Source: Flavobacteriales bacterium UBA4422 (GTDB lineage Bacteria; Bacteroidota; Bacteroidia; Flavobacteriales_G; Salibacteraceae). From it: a stretch of DNA of 64,000 nucleotides. Positions within the stretch are counted from its first letter, which is position 1. Each line of letters starts with the position of its first letter. A program made the position numbers and the translations under genes. The notes beneath the pieces are model-generated. The model saw nothing but the letters and a program-made list of their open reading frames with translations, searched no databases and was not told the origin of the DNA. The stretch is taken from assembly GCA_002389645.1 (NCBI GenBank), contig DGQE01000018.1, positions 1-64,000 on the forward strand, given 5' to 3'. Positions 39,417-48,137 of the stretch are shown here, piece by piece.

Positions 39417-40922
39417 GTGGCGATGACTGCTCCCATTCAAGGGAATTACAGCCTGCATAAAAGACAGCTCGAAACGTTCAATACGGAAGCTTATAGTCCG
39501 ATCAACGAAAATGGGTTTCATGCCGTGGTTGACGAACCTTTGAGCACCTTCAGTATCGATGTGGATAGAGCATCTTATTCTAATGTGCGTAGGTTTATCA
39601 ATGGAGGATCGTTACCCCCTGTAGATGCGGTAAGAATAGAGGAATTGGTCAATTATTTCGATTATGAATACGATAGTCCGAAAGGGAATGATCCAGTGAA
39701 AGTGTTTACTGAAGTTGCTGTTGCACCATGGAATGAAGGTCATTTTATCATGCATGTTGGCTTAAAGGCAAGGGAGCTGGATAAATCGTCTCTTCCCTCA
39801 AGCAATTTGGTTTTCTTATTGGATGTTTCAGGTTCAATGAATGCATCGAATAAATTGCCACTGTTAAAATCTGCCATGAAAATGTTAGTGGGTGAGTTGC
39901 GAGAAGATGATCGTGTAGTAATTGTGGTATATGCAGGAGCGGCAGGATTGATGCTCGAATCTACTTCAGGCTCTAGGAAAGATGAAATATTCAATGCCAT
40001 TGATAATTTGAGCGCGGGAGGGTCTACCGCAGGTGGTGCAGGAATTAAGCTTGCATATGATGTTGCGCAGAAACACTTTATAGATGGGGGAAACAATCGA
40101 ATTATTCTGGCAACAGATGGCGATTTCAATATTGGTGCTTCAAGTGATGGGGAAATGCAACGCTTAATTGAAGAAAAGCGTGAGAGCGGTGTTTTTTTGA
40201 CCACACTAGGTTTTGGAATGGGCAATTACAAAGACTCTAAAATGGAAATTCTTGCCGATAAAGGAAATGGGAATTATGCCTATATAGATAATCTTACAGA
40301 AGCCAAGAAGACCTTAGTGAATGAATTTGGAGCCACATTATTCACCGTTGCTAAGGATGTTAAGCTTCAGGTAGAGTTTAACCCTCAATACGTTTCTGAG
40401 TATAGGTTGATCGGATACGAGAATAGATTGCTCAATAACGAAGACTTTAATGATGATTCAAAGGATGCTGGAGAAATGGGAGCCGGACATGTTGTTACGG
40501 CACTGTATGAAGTAATTCCGGCAGGTAAGGGAGGTAATGTTAAGGTGGACTCTTTAAAGTACCGACCAAGTCCAAAATGGAGTAGTATCCCTCCTTTCAA
40601 AGAGCAGTATCCGAATGAAATAGCGACCGTAAAAATGCGCTATAAGTCGCCAGAAGGCGGAAAGAGTAAGCTTCTTAGCAGAGTGGTTGACACTGACTCT
40701 CAATCTAAGGATATGGTAAGTCCAAATCTCAAGTGGTCAATGTCTGTTGCCAGCTTCGGAATGTTACTAAGGCATTCAGAACATATCAATGGTTTTAGCT
40801 ATTCTAAAATGATTGAGTTGGCCCAAAGTGCTATCGGAAAAGACAAAGAAGGCTATAGGCGAGAATGCCTGCAGTTAATGAAGTTAGCTGAGCGTTTAGA
40901 GAGAAATACAGCGTCTAAATAG
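39417..40922 (+). CDS. von Willebrand factor A domain protein, YfbK family
   Basis: 501 codons from GTG, but probably the 3' part of the split gene starting at 39058. The N-terminal family block ENGFHAVVDEPLSTFSIDVDRASYSNVRRF and RIEELVNYFDYEY leads to the vWA domain with its MIDAS motif in FLLDVSGSMNASNKL, then IVVYAGAAG and LATDGDFNIGASSD, and the C-terminal YfbK part (WSMSVASFGMLLRHSE). Surface or periplasmic binding of a partner through metal is likely. The frame is open a little upstream to a TGA at 39378. As annotated it has no signal peptide, which argues for the fusion. Confidence 0.72.
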   Translation: MAMTAPIQGNYSLHKRQLETFNTEAYSPINENGFHAVVDEPLSTFSIDVDRASYSNVRRFINGGSLPPVDAVRIEELVNYFDYEYDSPKGNDPVKVFTEVAVAPWNEGHFIMHVGLKARELDKSSLPSSNLVFLLDVSGSMNASNKLPLLKSAMKMLVGELREDDRVVIVVYAGAAGLMLESTSGSRKDEIFNAIDNLSAGGSTAGGAGIKLAYDVAQKHFIDGGNNRIILATDGDFNIGASSDGEMQRLIEEKRESGVFLTTLGFGMGNYKDSKMEILADKGNGNYAYIDNLTEAKKTLVNEFGATLFTVAKDVKLQVEFNPQYVSEYRLIGYENRLLNNEDFNDDSKDAGEMGAGHVVTALYEVIPAGKGGNVKVDSLKYRPSPKWSSIPPFKEQYPNEIATVKMRYKSPEGGKSKLLSRVVDTDSQSKDMVSPNLKWSMSVASFGMLLRHSEHINGFSYSKMIELAQSAIGKDKEGYRRECLQLMKLAERLERNTASK

Positions 40923-40934
40923 AGGTTTTAAATA

Positions 40935-40966
40935 AGAATGACAGGTGTTTAGTCGCCTGTCATTCT
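40935..40966. terminator. Hairpin after the vWA gene
   Basis: AGAATGACAGG pairs perfectly with CCTGTCATTCT around a ten-base loop, 13 bases after the vWA stop. The following run is T/C-rich, not a pure T tract, so its terminator strength is uncertain. It also stands downstream of the convergent folC. Confidence 0.65.
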
Positions 40967-41102
40967 CTTTCTCCTTTAATTCTTGCGTTGCTGAAGTTTT
41001 CTGCAGTTTTGATGGGTAAAGTTGCATTTCTTTCCATTCCTCACCCTGATAGTATTTTATCATCTTCTTCACTATAGTTCCCCAGAACCCAAGAAGATAA
41101 GT

Positions 41103-42338
41103 TTATATATTACCTGATAACAAATCAGCCACAATAAAGGTACTGCCCCCAATGAATATTAGGTCGTCATCGATTGCATGATTTTTAGCGGCATCTAAGG
41201 CAAGCTGAACATTTTCATGCCTAGTATAATTCATCCTGTTTTGATCGGCAATTTGCTCAAGCCTGTCCAATGGCATTGCCCTGGGAATCGCAGGTTGTGT
41301 GAGGTAGAATATGGCATCTTTTGGAAAAAGAGCCGACAGTTCTTCAACATTTTTATCGGAAACAAAACCTAGAATAAGATGAAGCTTATCGTAAGTTTCG
41401 GCAGTTAGTTGCGCGACTATAGCACTTATTCCATCTAGGTTGTGGCCAACATCGCAAATTGTTTTAGGATTGTTCCCTATGATTTCCCAACGTCCTCTCA
41501 AGCCTGTATTGGTCAATACATTTTTGAAACCTGCAGTTATGCATTCTTCAGGAAGCTTCCATTCTGATTTGTTAAGGTGCTCAGTTGCTATAAGAGTCGT
41601 TTGGAAATTCTCTACTTGGTATTGACCTTTCAATGAGCAGGGTGGGCTATCCATAGGAAATTGCTGGTCGGCAAATACAATTGTTGAATCATGAGCAAGA
41701 GCAATCCGCCTAAATATACCTTCTGTTTCTCGTTGTGAACGACCTACAATAACGGGGGTTTTTGGCTTTATGATTCCTGCTTTCTCTTGTGCTATTTTAT
41801 CCAGACTATCACCTAGAAACTGCGTGTGATCCCAACCAATATTGGTAATGATTGACAGTTCAGGTGACGATATCACATTGGTTGAGTCAAGTCGACCGCC
41901 CATACCAACCTCAATAATGGCGATATCTACTTTTTGTTGAGCAAAACAATGAAAGGCTAGTCCAACTGTCCATTCGAAAAATGAGAGTTCTAATCGCTCA
42001 AAGTCATTTTTGTTTTCTTCTACAAATGATGTGACTTTACTTTCTGAAATCATCTCTCCGTTGATTCTAATGCGCTCTCTGAAGTCAATAAGATGCGGAG
42101 AAGTATAGAGCCCAGTTTTATATCCTGCCTCCTGAAATACTGACGCTAATAGGTGAGAGGTTGATCCCTTGCCGTTTGTACCAGCTATGTGAATTGATTT
42201 GAATTTACGCTCTGGGTTATCCAAAACACTCATTAACTGAATCGTAGAGTTCAAATCAGCTTTGTATGCAGCCTGGCCTACCCTTTGGTACATGGGAAGC
42301 TGACTGAAAAGATAATCTAGTGTTTCTGGATAGGTCAT
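41103..42338 (-). CDS. folC: Bifunctional folylpolyglutamate synthase / dihydrofolate synthase
   Basis: 411 residues. P-loop IHIAGTNGKGSTSHLLASV, TGLYTSPHLIDFRERI, EVGMGGRLDSTN, SIITNIGWDHTQFLGD, and the C-terminal DVGHNLDGISAI. It adds glutamate to dihydropteroate or folates. The ATG overlaps the stop of the tonB-like gene (ATGA), making it the last gene of the exbB-exbD-tonB-folC chain. Confidence 0.95.
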   Translation of the reverse strand: MTYPETLDYLFSQLPMYQRVGQAAYKADLNSTIQLMSVLDNPERKFKSIHIAGTNGKGSTSHLLASVFQEAGYKTGLYTSPHLIDFRERIRINGEMISESKVTSFVEENKNDFERLELSFFEWTVGLAFHCFAQQKVDIAIIEVGMGGRLDSTNVISSPELSIITNIGWDHTQFLGDSLDKIAQEKAGIIKPKTPVIVGRSQRETEGIFRRIALAHDSTIVFADQQFPMDSPPCSLKGQYQVENFQTTLIATEHLNKSEWKLPEECITAGFKNVLTNTGLRGRWEIIGNNPKTICDVGHNLDGISAIVAQLTAETYDKLHLILGFVSDKNVEELSALFPKDAIFYLTQPAIPRAMPLDRLEQIADQNRMNYTRHENVQLALDAAKNHAIDDDLIFIGGSTFIVADLLSGNI

Positions 42339-43120
42339 TCAAGGATAAACTCGAATGTCAAGGTACCCTTTTGTTCTTCAGGTGCGTCAGCTTTAGGTGT
42401 AAATTTTGCTTTTCGTGCGGCCTCCACAGCTTTTCTAACTAACTCACTATTATTAATAGTCGAGCCTCTACCACCAGGTGTTACACGAACAACATTACCT
42501 TGACGATCTACGATGATGTCTACCACAATTTTACCGCTCTCCTGCATGTTTCCGGTAATAGGAGGCGCGCCTTTAAACCCTCTTCCTCCTAAACTATACG
42601 ATATGCCTCCGCCTGTTTTATCCCCTTGAAGGGCATCTCCTGTTGGTGACCCATCAGGCTTTCCATGATCTCCAGCTTCATCAGTTGAACCTTGTCCTTT
42701 GCTATCGTTATCTTTCTTGGTTTGAAAAGGATTGCTACTCAACACCTTTTTCAGTTTTTCATCTAGTTCAGGTTTCTTTTCAACCGGCTTCTCAATGGGC
42801 TTTTCCACTGGTGTGGTCATGTCAGATACTTCATCTTGCGTTGCGACTTCCTCTACTTGCTCAGCAGGGTTAGCTTCAACCGGCTCAGGTTCGCTAATCG
42901 GCTCTGTTACTTCTGGCTCAGAAGTATTTTGAGGCTGTTCATCACCAGAACCAAAATCTGTATTTCCTAGATCAAGTTCAATAGGAAGTCCTTCCTCTTC
43001 TGGAATGGGGTCGGGTGTAACAAGTCCTGTGAACAAAAAGATAATTAGCAGTGCTAAATGGAACACTATGGTGCCAATTAGACCTTTCTTTTTGTTCTTA
43101 TCTCGAAATTGATTCATCAT
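42335..43120 (-). CDS. TonB-family energy transducer
   Basis: 261 residues from ATG at 43120, overlapping the exbD stop (TGATG). One N-terminal membrane helix (GTIVFHLALLIIFLFTGLV), a Pro/Glu/Lys-rich linker (EPEVTEPISEPEPVEANP and KPIEKPVEKKPE) to span the periplasm, a Gly-rich stretch, and a C-terminal domain with GKIVVDIIVDRQGNVVRVTPG and KAKFTPKADAPEEQKGTLTFEF. It passes ion-gradient energy from the ExbB/ExbD complex to outer-membrane receptors, or plays a TolA-like role; TonB versus TolA cannot be settled. Confidence 0.82.
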   Translation of the reverse strand: MMNQFRDKNKKKGLIGTIVFHLALLIIFLFTGLVTPDPIPEEEGLPIELDLGNTDFGSGDEQPQNTSEPEVTEPISEPEPVEANPAEQVEEVATQDEVSDMTTPVEKPIEKPVEKKPELDEKLKKVLSSNPFQTKKDNDSKGQGSTDEAGDHGKPDGSPTGDALQGDKTGGGISYSLGGRGFKGAPPITGNMQESGKIVVDIIVDRQGNVVRVTPGGRGSTINNSELVRKAVEAARKAKFTPKADAPEEQKGTLTFEFILE

Positions 43121-43509
43121 CAAGGTTTAGTAGCTATAACGACACTGAAGCCATATTCTTTTGCCACACTTAAAAAACCTACTGTTTCACCGGTTGGAAC
43201 TTGCTTGTCTACGCGCAATACGATGCTTGGTTTGTCCACTTCACCTTTGCGCTGCACTAAGATTGCTTCGACCTGGTCTTTATCTACGTCTTGCCCATCA
43301 ATATTATAGGAAAGATCTGGTCTGATAGAGACAGAAATTTTTGGATGCTCTTTTGTTCTGGCTTTTCCAGTTGGGAGGTCAACCTTGGCTCCAAAAGGAG
43401 ATACTAGGGTAGAAAGAATGATAAAGAAAATGAGCAACAGGAACACGATATCAGTCATACTGGACATGCTGAAGCTCACGCTCACTTTATTTCTTGATTT
43501 AATACCCAT
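43120..43509 (-). CDS. exbD: Biopolymer transport protein ExbD/TolR family
   Basis: 129 residues. The single membrane helix carries the conserved aspartate (MTDIVFLLLIFFIILSTLV). The periplasmic domain has LPTGKARTKEH and VVIATKP at the end. It forms the proton channel with ExbB. Overlaps both neighbours (TAATG with exbB, TGATG with tonB), so the three are translationally coupled. Confidence 0.92.
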   Translation of the reverse strand: MGIKSRNKVSVSFSMSSMTDIVFLLLIFFIILSTLVSPFGAKVDLPTGKARTKEHPKISVSIRPDLSYNIDGQDVDKDQVEAILVQRKGEVDKPSIVLRVDKQVPTGETVGFLSVAKEYGFSVVIATKP

Positions 43510-44219
43510 TATTCAGCTGGTTCTTGAAGCAGGTCCATAAACTCTATGGTAGTTGCCTCCATTTTGTAAACTACTTTTTCAACTCTTGCCACAAGAACGT
43601 TGTATGCGATATAGGCTATAATTCCAATTACTAGTCCAGCAACAGTAGTTACCATAGCTTGCATTATCCCACCTGATAATTGCTCGATTTCTATACCCGT
43701 AGAACTGATTCGCATTTCATGAAATACTACGATCATTCCGATAACAGTTCCTAAGAATCCGATCATTGGAGCTGCACCTGCAATAGTTGCGAGTGTAGAA
43801 AGGCTTTCTTCCAATTTGAATACTTCTAGCTTGCCTACATTCTCAATAGCAGCGCTTATATCTCCAAGTGGTTTTCCAATTCTTTTAACTCCCTTTTGGA
43901 TCATGCGAGCAAATGTTGAGTCAGTTTGTTTGCACAAATGATTGGCCGCATCAATTTTTCCATCATGAATGAAGTCCTTGATTTGGTTCATAAACTGAGG
44001 ATCTTCTTTACTTGCTTTTTGAATGGCTAAAAAGCGTTCGATGAATATGTAGATAGCCACAACTGATAATATAGCTAGCGGTATCATGATATACCATCCT
44101 CCACTTGCAAGAAGTTCGATGACAGATAATGTCTCTTCATGAGGAACTACTTCCTCAACTCCTTCAGCAGTTAGATCTTCAGCTCCAGTAGAGATCTGTA
44201 ATAACAGATTTAATAACAT
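43509..44219 (-). CDS. exbB: MotA/TolQ/ExbB proton channel family protein
   Basis: 236 residues. Three membrane segments: GGWYIMIPLAILSVVAIYIFIERF, GAAPMIGFLGTVIGMIVVFHEM and MVTTVAGLVIGIIAYIAYNVLV. The motif GFLGTVIGM is the family signature. It forms the pentameric stator that uses the proton-motive force with ExbD. First gene of the exbB-exbD-tonB-folC set, 90 bases after nhaD. Confidence 0.93.
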   Translation of the reverse strand: MLLNLLLQISTGAEDLTAEGVEEVVPHEETLSVIELLASGGWYIMIPLAILSVVAIYIFIERFLAIQKASKEDPQFMNQIKDFIHDGKIDAANHLCKQTDSTFARMIQKGVKRIGKPLGDISAAIENVGKLEVFKLEESLSTLATIAGAAPMIGFLGTVIGMIVVFHEMRISSTGIEIEQLSGGIMQAMVTTVAGLVIGIIAYIAYNVLVARVEKVVYKMEATTIEFMDLLQEPAE

Positions 44220-44309
44220 ATGTATGGGAATTAATGTGTGGCTAAGGTATAAGCCATCATTCCCAAAACGACTGTACTAAAATGTAATTGTGAATAGCCG
44301 ACTGTTAAT

Positions 44310-45716
44310 TTAGTGCAAGTACAAATCTGCAAGAATAAATACTGCCGCACCTGATACATATCCGATAAGCGCGAGCCATGTGATTTTCTTCATGTACCAA
44401 ATGAAGTCTATGCTTAAAATACCCATAACAGCCACTCCTGCAGCAGATCCAATAATTAAGCAACTTCCTCCTGTTCCTGCGCAATAAGCTAGAAACTCCC
44501 AAAAACTATGGTCAACTGGATAGGCTTTTCCTGAAACTGCTTCAGCACCAGCTGGAAGTAGTTCATACATTCCCATGGCTCCTGCAACAAGTGGAACATT
44601 GTCCACAATAGAGCTTAGGACGCCAATTACCATATTGATGGCATACATATTACCTATGGAATCTTCTAAGAATGCAGCCATAATTCTCAAATGGCCTGCT
44701 GACTGAAGTGAACCTACAGCCGCAAGAATGCCTAAGAAAAATAAAACACTCGGTGTGTCCACCTTTTGTAGCACTCCAATAACCGATAGTTTTGACTTGT
44801 CAGCTTGATTTTTGGACCGATGCATTATTTCAGTCACAGTCCAAAGAACTCCCAAGCCTAATAATACCCCTATGTAAGGTGGAAGATGGGTGATCGTTTT
44901 AAAAATCGGCACAAACAATAAACTTCCAACTCCTAAGAATAGCACCGTACGCTGTTCTCCGGGAGTGGAAAGATCTTCCAGATGAGCCCTATCAACCATG
45001 CCTAACTTTCTTTCAACATCGCCTTTTAGCGTAAAGGACAACACGATTAGAGGCACTAAAAGAGCTACTAAAGAAGGAAGAATAAGCTTTAAAACAATAT
45101 TGGATGCTGTCACTTGACCTCCAATCCAGAGCATAATTGTTGTTACATCTCCAATTGGTGACCAAGCTCCCCCAGCATTTGCGGATATAATAACCATACC
45201 TGCAAAAAGCCATAAATCTTCTTTACTCTTAATGAGTTTCTTTAGCAATGCAGCCATGACTATTGCTGTTGTAAGATTGTCTAAAGCCGCTGAAAGAAAG
45301 AAAGTCAAGACACTCAAAATCCAAACTAACTTGACTTTATTGGCGGTGTTGATTTTGTCTGTAATCAAGGCAAAACCTTCATGAGCATCAATTAATTCCA
45401 CAATAGTCATTGCGCCTAAAAGAAAGAATAAAATTTCTGCTATTTCAGCTAAATGATGGCTCAACTCATGCGTCACATAGTGCACGGCATTCGTTTCTTC
45501 ACCAGGGTTTAGATGCGAATACTCCGTTAAATACTCAGCAAGAAGTTTCTGATTTTCTGCACTGCTGGCCATAATAGTATCTGCGCCTAAAGCGAAAATT
45601 GTCCAAGTAATTGAACCAATGAGCAAGGCACTAGCGGCTTTATCAATTTTAATTGGATGCTCTAGAGCAATTGCTAAATACCCCAATACGAATACAACTA
45701 CCATTAATAGATACAT
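44310..45716 (-). CDS. nhaD: Sodium:proton antiporter NhaD
   Basis: 468 residues with about 12-13 membrane segments. Family blocks: FFLSAALDNLTTAIVMAALLKKL, the GMVIISANAGGAWSPIGDVTTIMLW loop, and NMVIGVLSSIVDNVPLVAGAMGM, with the acidic residues expected for Na/H exchange. It extrudes sodium in exchange for protons, fitting a marine organism. It follows the MscS gene by eleven bases on the same strand. Confidence 0.93.
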   Translation of the reverse strand: MYLLMVVVFVLGYLAIALEHPIKIDKAASALLIGSITWTIFALGADTIMASSAENQKLLAEYLTEYSHLNPGEETNAVHYVTHELSHHLAEIAEILFFLLGAMTIVELIDAHEGFALITDKINTANKVKLVWILSVLTFFLSAALDNLTTAIVMAALLKKLIKSKEDLWLFAGMVIISANAGGAWSPIGDVTTIMLWIGGQVTASNIVLKLILPSLVALLVPLIVLSFTLKGDVERKLGMVDRAHLEDLSTPGEQRTVLFLGVGSLLFVPIFKTITHLPPYIGVLLGLGVLWTVTEIMHRSKNQADKSKLSVIGVLQKVDTPSVLFFLGILAAVGSLQSAGHLRIMAAFLEDSIGNMYAINMVIGVLSSIVDNVPLVAGAMGMYELLPAGAEAVSGKAYPVDHSFWEFLAYCAGTGGSCLIIGSAAGVAVMGILSIDFIWYMKKITWLALIGYVSGAAVFILADLYLH

Positions 45717-45727
45717 AGTCTGAATTT

Positions 45728-46822
45728 TTATTTGTCTTTTTCTAAGTGAATTGTTTGAGTAGGGAATGCAAAATCAGCATTATGAGCTTCAACAATGCGC
45801 ATAATTTCAAAGTTGACTTCTTCCTTTATTTTTAGGAACACACTCCAATCCACAGTGTCGATAAAATAAAGGATCATAATGTCTAATGAGCTTGCGCCAA
45901 ATTCCATGAAGTGGATTTCACCATCTTGATTGGTATTGGGATGTTCGTCAATAAAACGTTGAATTTCTTGAACGATCTGTTTGAGCTGCTCTTCGCTTGT
46001 ACCGTATAATACACCAATGTTAAAATTAACTCTTCTATATGTTCGCAGTGATAAGTTGTCTAACACATTATCGATCATTAACCTGTTTGGAAGGGTTAAA
46101 TAGCTCTTTTCGAGAGTTCTTATTCTAGTACTTCTAAAACCAATTTTTTCAACGGTACCTGTTACTCCGTTCACAGTAACTAAGTCTCCAATGACGAATG
46201 GTTTGTCGAAGAAAATAACGAAGGATGCTAAAAGGTTTTCTAAACTTTCTTTTGCGGCTAAAGCCAATGCTAAACCGCCAATTCCAAGTCCCGCAATCAA
46301 AGCCCCAACATCGACTTTGAAAACTGAACCCATAAAGATGAAGGTGCCAAGCGTAATCACAACAATCTTGATGATCTCCATCAAGAAAGGAATGATCTGG
46401 TCATCACTTTTACTCTCTGTCAATAAAGCCTTGGCCATAAGGATGATTCCTAAGAACCTGGTGATTTTCAATGCGGCCCAAGTAATCACTATGATCAAAA
46501 AGGCGATGAAAGATCTATGCAAGAACATTCTTAACCCGAATTCTTCCTTAGGTGCGAGATCCCACTCTGCTGGGTAATCTAGATGAGAGGTGCAAACAAA
46601 AAGTATGATCAACATGATTAGCCACCTAAGTGGCTTTGCTAGAAGGTGGTAAAGTTCTTCTTTGTCAACACCTTCTGTTTTGCCCGCTATAAGTCGAAAA
46701 AGCGTATTGCTAATTCGATGTGCAATAAAACGAACGAAGATTGCACCAAATAGTAACGAACCAATTACCCATAGGTAGTCTTGGACCGTGTTCCCGAAGT
46801 ATATGTCGTCAAGAATTTCCAT
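45728..46822 (-). CDS. Small-conductance mechanosensitive channel (MscS) family protein
   Basis: 364 residues. Four or five N-terminal hydrophobic segments, then the pore helix region GALIAGLGIGGLALALAAKESLENLLASFVIF, typical of MscS TM3, and the beta domain with GDLVTVNGVTGTVEKIGFRSTRIRTLEKSYLTLPN. It releases solutes on hypo-osmotic shock. The ATG shares one base with the stop of the dehydrogenase gene upstream; nhaD follows. Two ion-handling genes side by side suggest an osmotic/ionic function. Confidence 0.92.
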   Translation of the reverse strand: MEILDDIYFGNTVQDYLWVIGSLLFGAIFVRFIAHRISNTLFRLIAGKTEGVDKEELYHLLAKPLRWLIMLIILFVCTSHLDYPAEWDLAPKEEFGLRMFLHRSFIAFLIIVITWAALKITRFLGIILMAKALLTESKSDDQIIPFLMEIIKIVVITLGTFIFMGSVFKVDVGALIAGLGIGGLALALAAKESLENLLASFVIFFDKPFVIGDLVTVNGVTGTVEKIGFRSTRIRTLEKSYLTLPNRLMIDNVLDNLSLRTYRRVNFNIGVLYGTSEEQLKQIVQEIQRFIDEHPNTNQDGEIHFMEFGASSLDIMILYFIDTVDWSVFLKIKEEVNFEIMRIVEAHNADFAFPTQTIHLEKDK

Positions 46823-48051
46823 TAAACCAATTGCCTTAGGGCAATTTCAAAACCAGTTTTAGCAATGCGTTTGTCATCACTGTGAGTTGCATGTACTTTT
46901 TCAAGCGCAACTCTAATCGTATCTGAAGCATCTTTGAAAATGTGCTTATCCTCAGCAACATAATCATCGCTCATACAATAAGCAAAAACCCTTGCCATAC
47001 CGCAGTTTGCAATAAAGTCAGGGATAAGACTTATCTGATTATCAACATAGTCGCCAATTGGCCCGAAGAAAATCTCTGAGTCTGCAAAAGGAACATTAGC
47101 TCCAGAGGAAATTACTTCCAACCCATTGCTGATCATTAAATCACTTTGAGCTTGTGTAATTAGTCTACTGGCTGCGCAAGGCAAAAAGATCTCTGCTCCA
47201 ATGGACCAAACCTTTTCATTTATTTCTTCGAAGGAAAGCATGTTGTCTGAAACTAGAGTGTTGCCTTCCTTGTTTGTAAAAAGGCTTCTTATTTCATCAA
47301 ACGTGAACCCATCTGTATTTAACAAGCCTCCTGAACGATCAATAATTCCTACAACTTTAGCTCCAGCTTGCGCCATATAAAAAGCAGCAGCTGAACCAAC
47401 GTTGCCCCATCCTTGAACGATGACTCTTTTGCCTCTTACATCTTGATTCTTCCAAATTTTGTAGTAGTGAAGTACGGCCTCTGAAACACCATATCCAGTG
47501 ATCATGTCAGCAACTACGTACTTTCTTGTGATGTCGGGAGAGAATCGAGCATCCGATAATTCTTTGGAAACGCCCTGTCTTAAGTGTGTAACCTTTTTGA
47601 GGTGTTGACCAGAATCAGGTTTGAAATGACCATTAACAATTCCCTCTTGTGGGTGCCAAAGACCGTAGTCCTCGGTGATTGGAATCACTTCATGTATTTC
47701 ATCAACGTTTAAGTCACCACCTGTACCATAGTAATTTTTCAATAGTGGGTATACAGCTTTATACCATCGCTTCAGAACACCTTCTTTCCTTGGATCTTTC
47801 GGGTCGAAGTTTATACCTGACTTTGCACCACCTATTGCAGGTCCTGCAACTGTGAACTTCACTTCCATTGTTTTAGCGAGAGACTCAACTTCTCGCTTGT
47901 CAAGTCCAACTCTCATTCTAGTTCCTCCTCCAGCGGCCCCGCCTCTTAGGCTGTTTATTACCACCCAGCCTTTAGCTTCTGTTTCAGAGTCTTGCCATTC
48001 AAAAACAATTTCTGGAGTCTTATTCTCAAATTTGGCTAATAGTTCTTTCAT
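46822..48051 (-). CDS. Glu/Leu/Phe/Val dehydrogenase
   Basis: 409 residues. The catalytic N-terminal domain contains SLRGGAAGGGTRMRVGL and KFTVAGPAIGGAKSGINFDP with the active lysine. The Rossmann domain contains VIVQGWGNVGSAAAFYMAQAG and GIIDRSGG, and later FLPCAASRLI. It deaminates glutamate or a branched amino acid with NAD(P). Whether Glu or Leu is preferred is unclear. First gene after anmK on the minus strand, with a TACATTTG promoter-like box 32 bases upstream. Confidence 0.9.
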   Translation of the reverse strand: MKELLAKFENKTPEIVFEWQDSETEAKGWVVINSLRGGAAGGGTRMRVGLDKREVESLAKTMEVKFTVAGPAIGGAKSGINFDPKDPRKEGVLKRWYKAVYPLLKNYYGTGGDLNVDEIHEVIPITEDYGLWHPQEGIVNGHFKPDSGQHLKKVTHLRQGVSKELSDARFSPDITRKYVVADMITGYGVSEAVLHYYKIWKNQDVRGKRVIVQGWGNVGSAAAFYMAQAGAKVVGIIDRSGGLLNTDGFTFDEIRSLFTNKEGNTLVSDNMLSFEEINEKVWSIGAEIFLPCAASRLITQAQSDLMISNGLEVISSGANVPFADSEIFFGPIGDYVDNQISLIPDFIANCGMARVFAYCMSDDYVAEDKHIFKDASDTIRVALEKVHATHSDDKRIAKTGFEIALRQLV

Positions 48052-48082
48052 GCTGCATTTTTTTGGCTTTTAAAAAGCGCTG

Positions 48083-48090
48083 CAAATGTA
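48083..48090 (-). promoter_or_regulatory. Putative -7 box of the dehydrogenase gene
   Basis: TACATTTG on the minus strand, 31 bases before the ATG at 48051. No good TTG element at standard distance. Confidence 0.4.
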
Positions 48091-48137
48091 TAAATTCAAG
48101 CATGCTTAGCTCATTATACATGCAATAAAGAGCATGA

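Noticed and set aside
39378..39420. Programmed -1 frameshift joining the two halves of the vWA gene
   Set aside because: The required direction is -1, but no X XXY YYZ slippery heptamer or downstream structure is visible at the junction.
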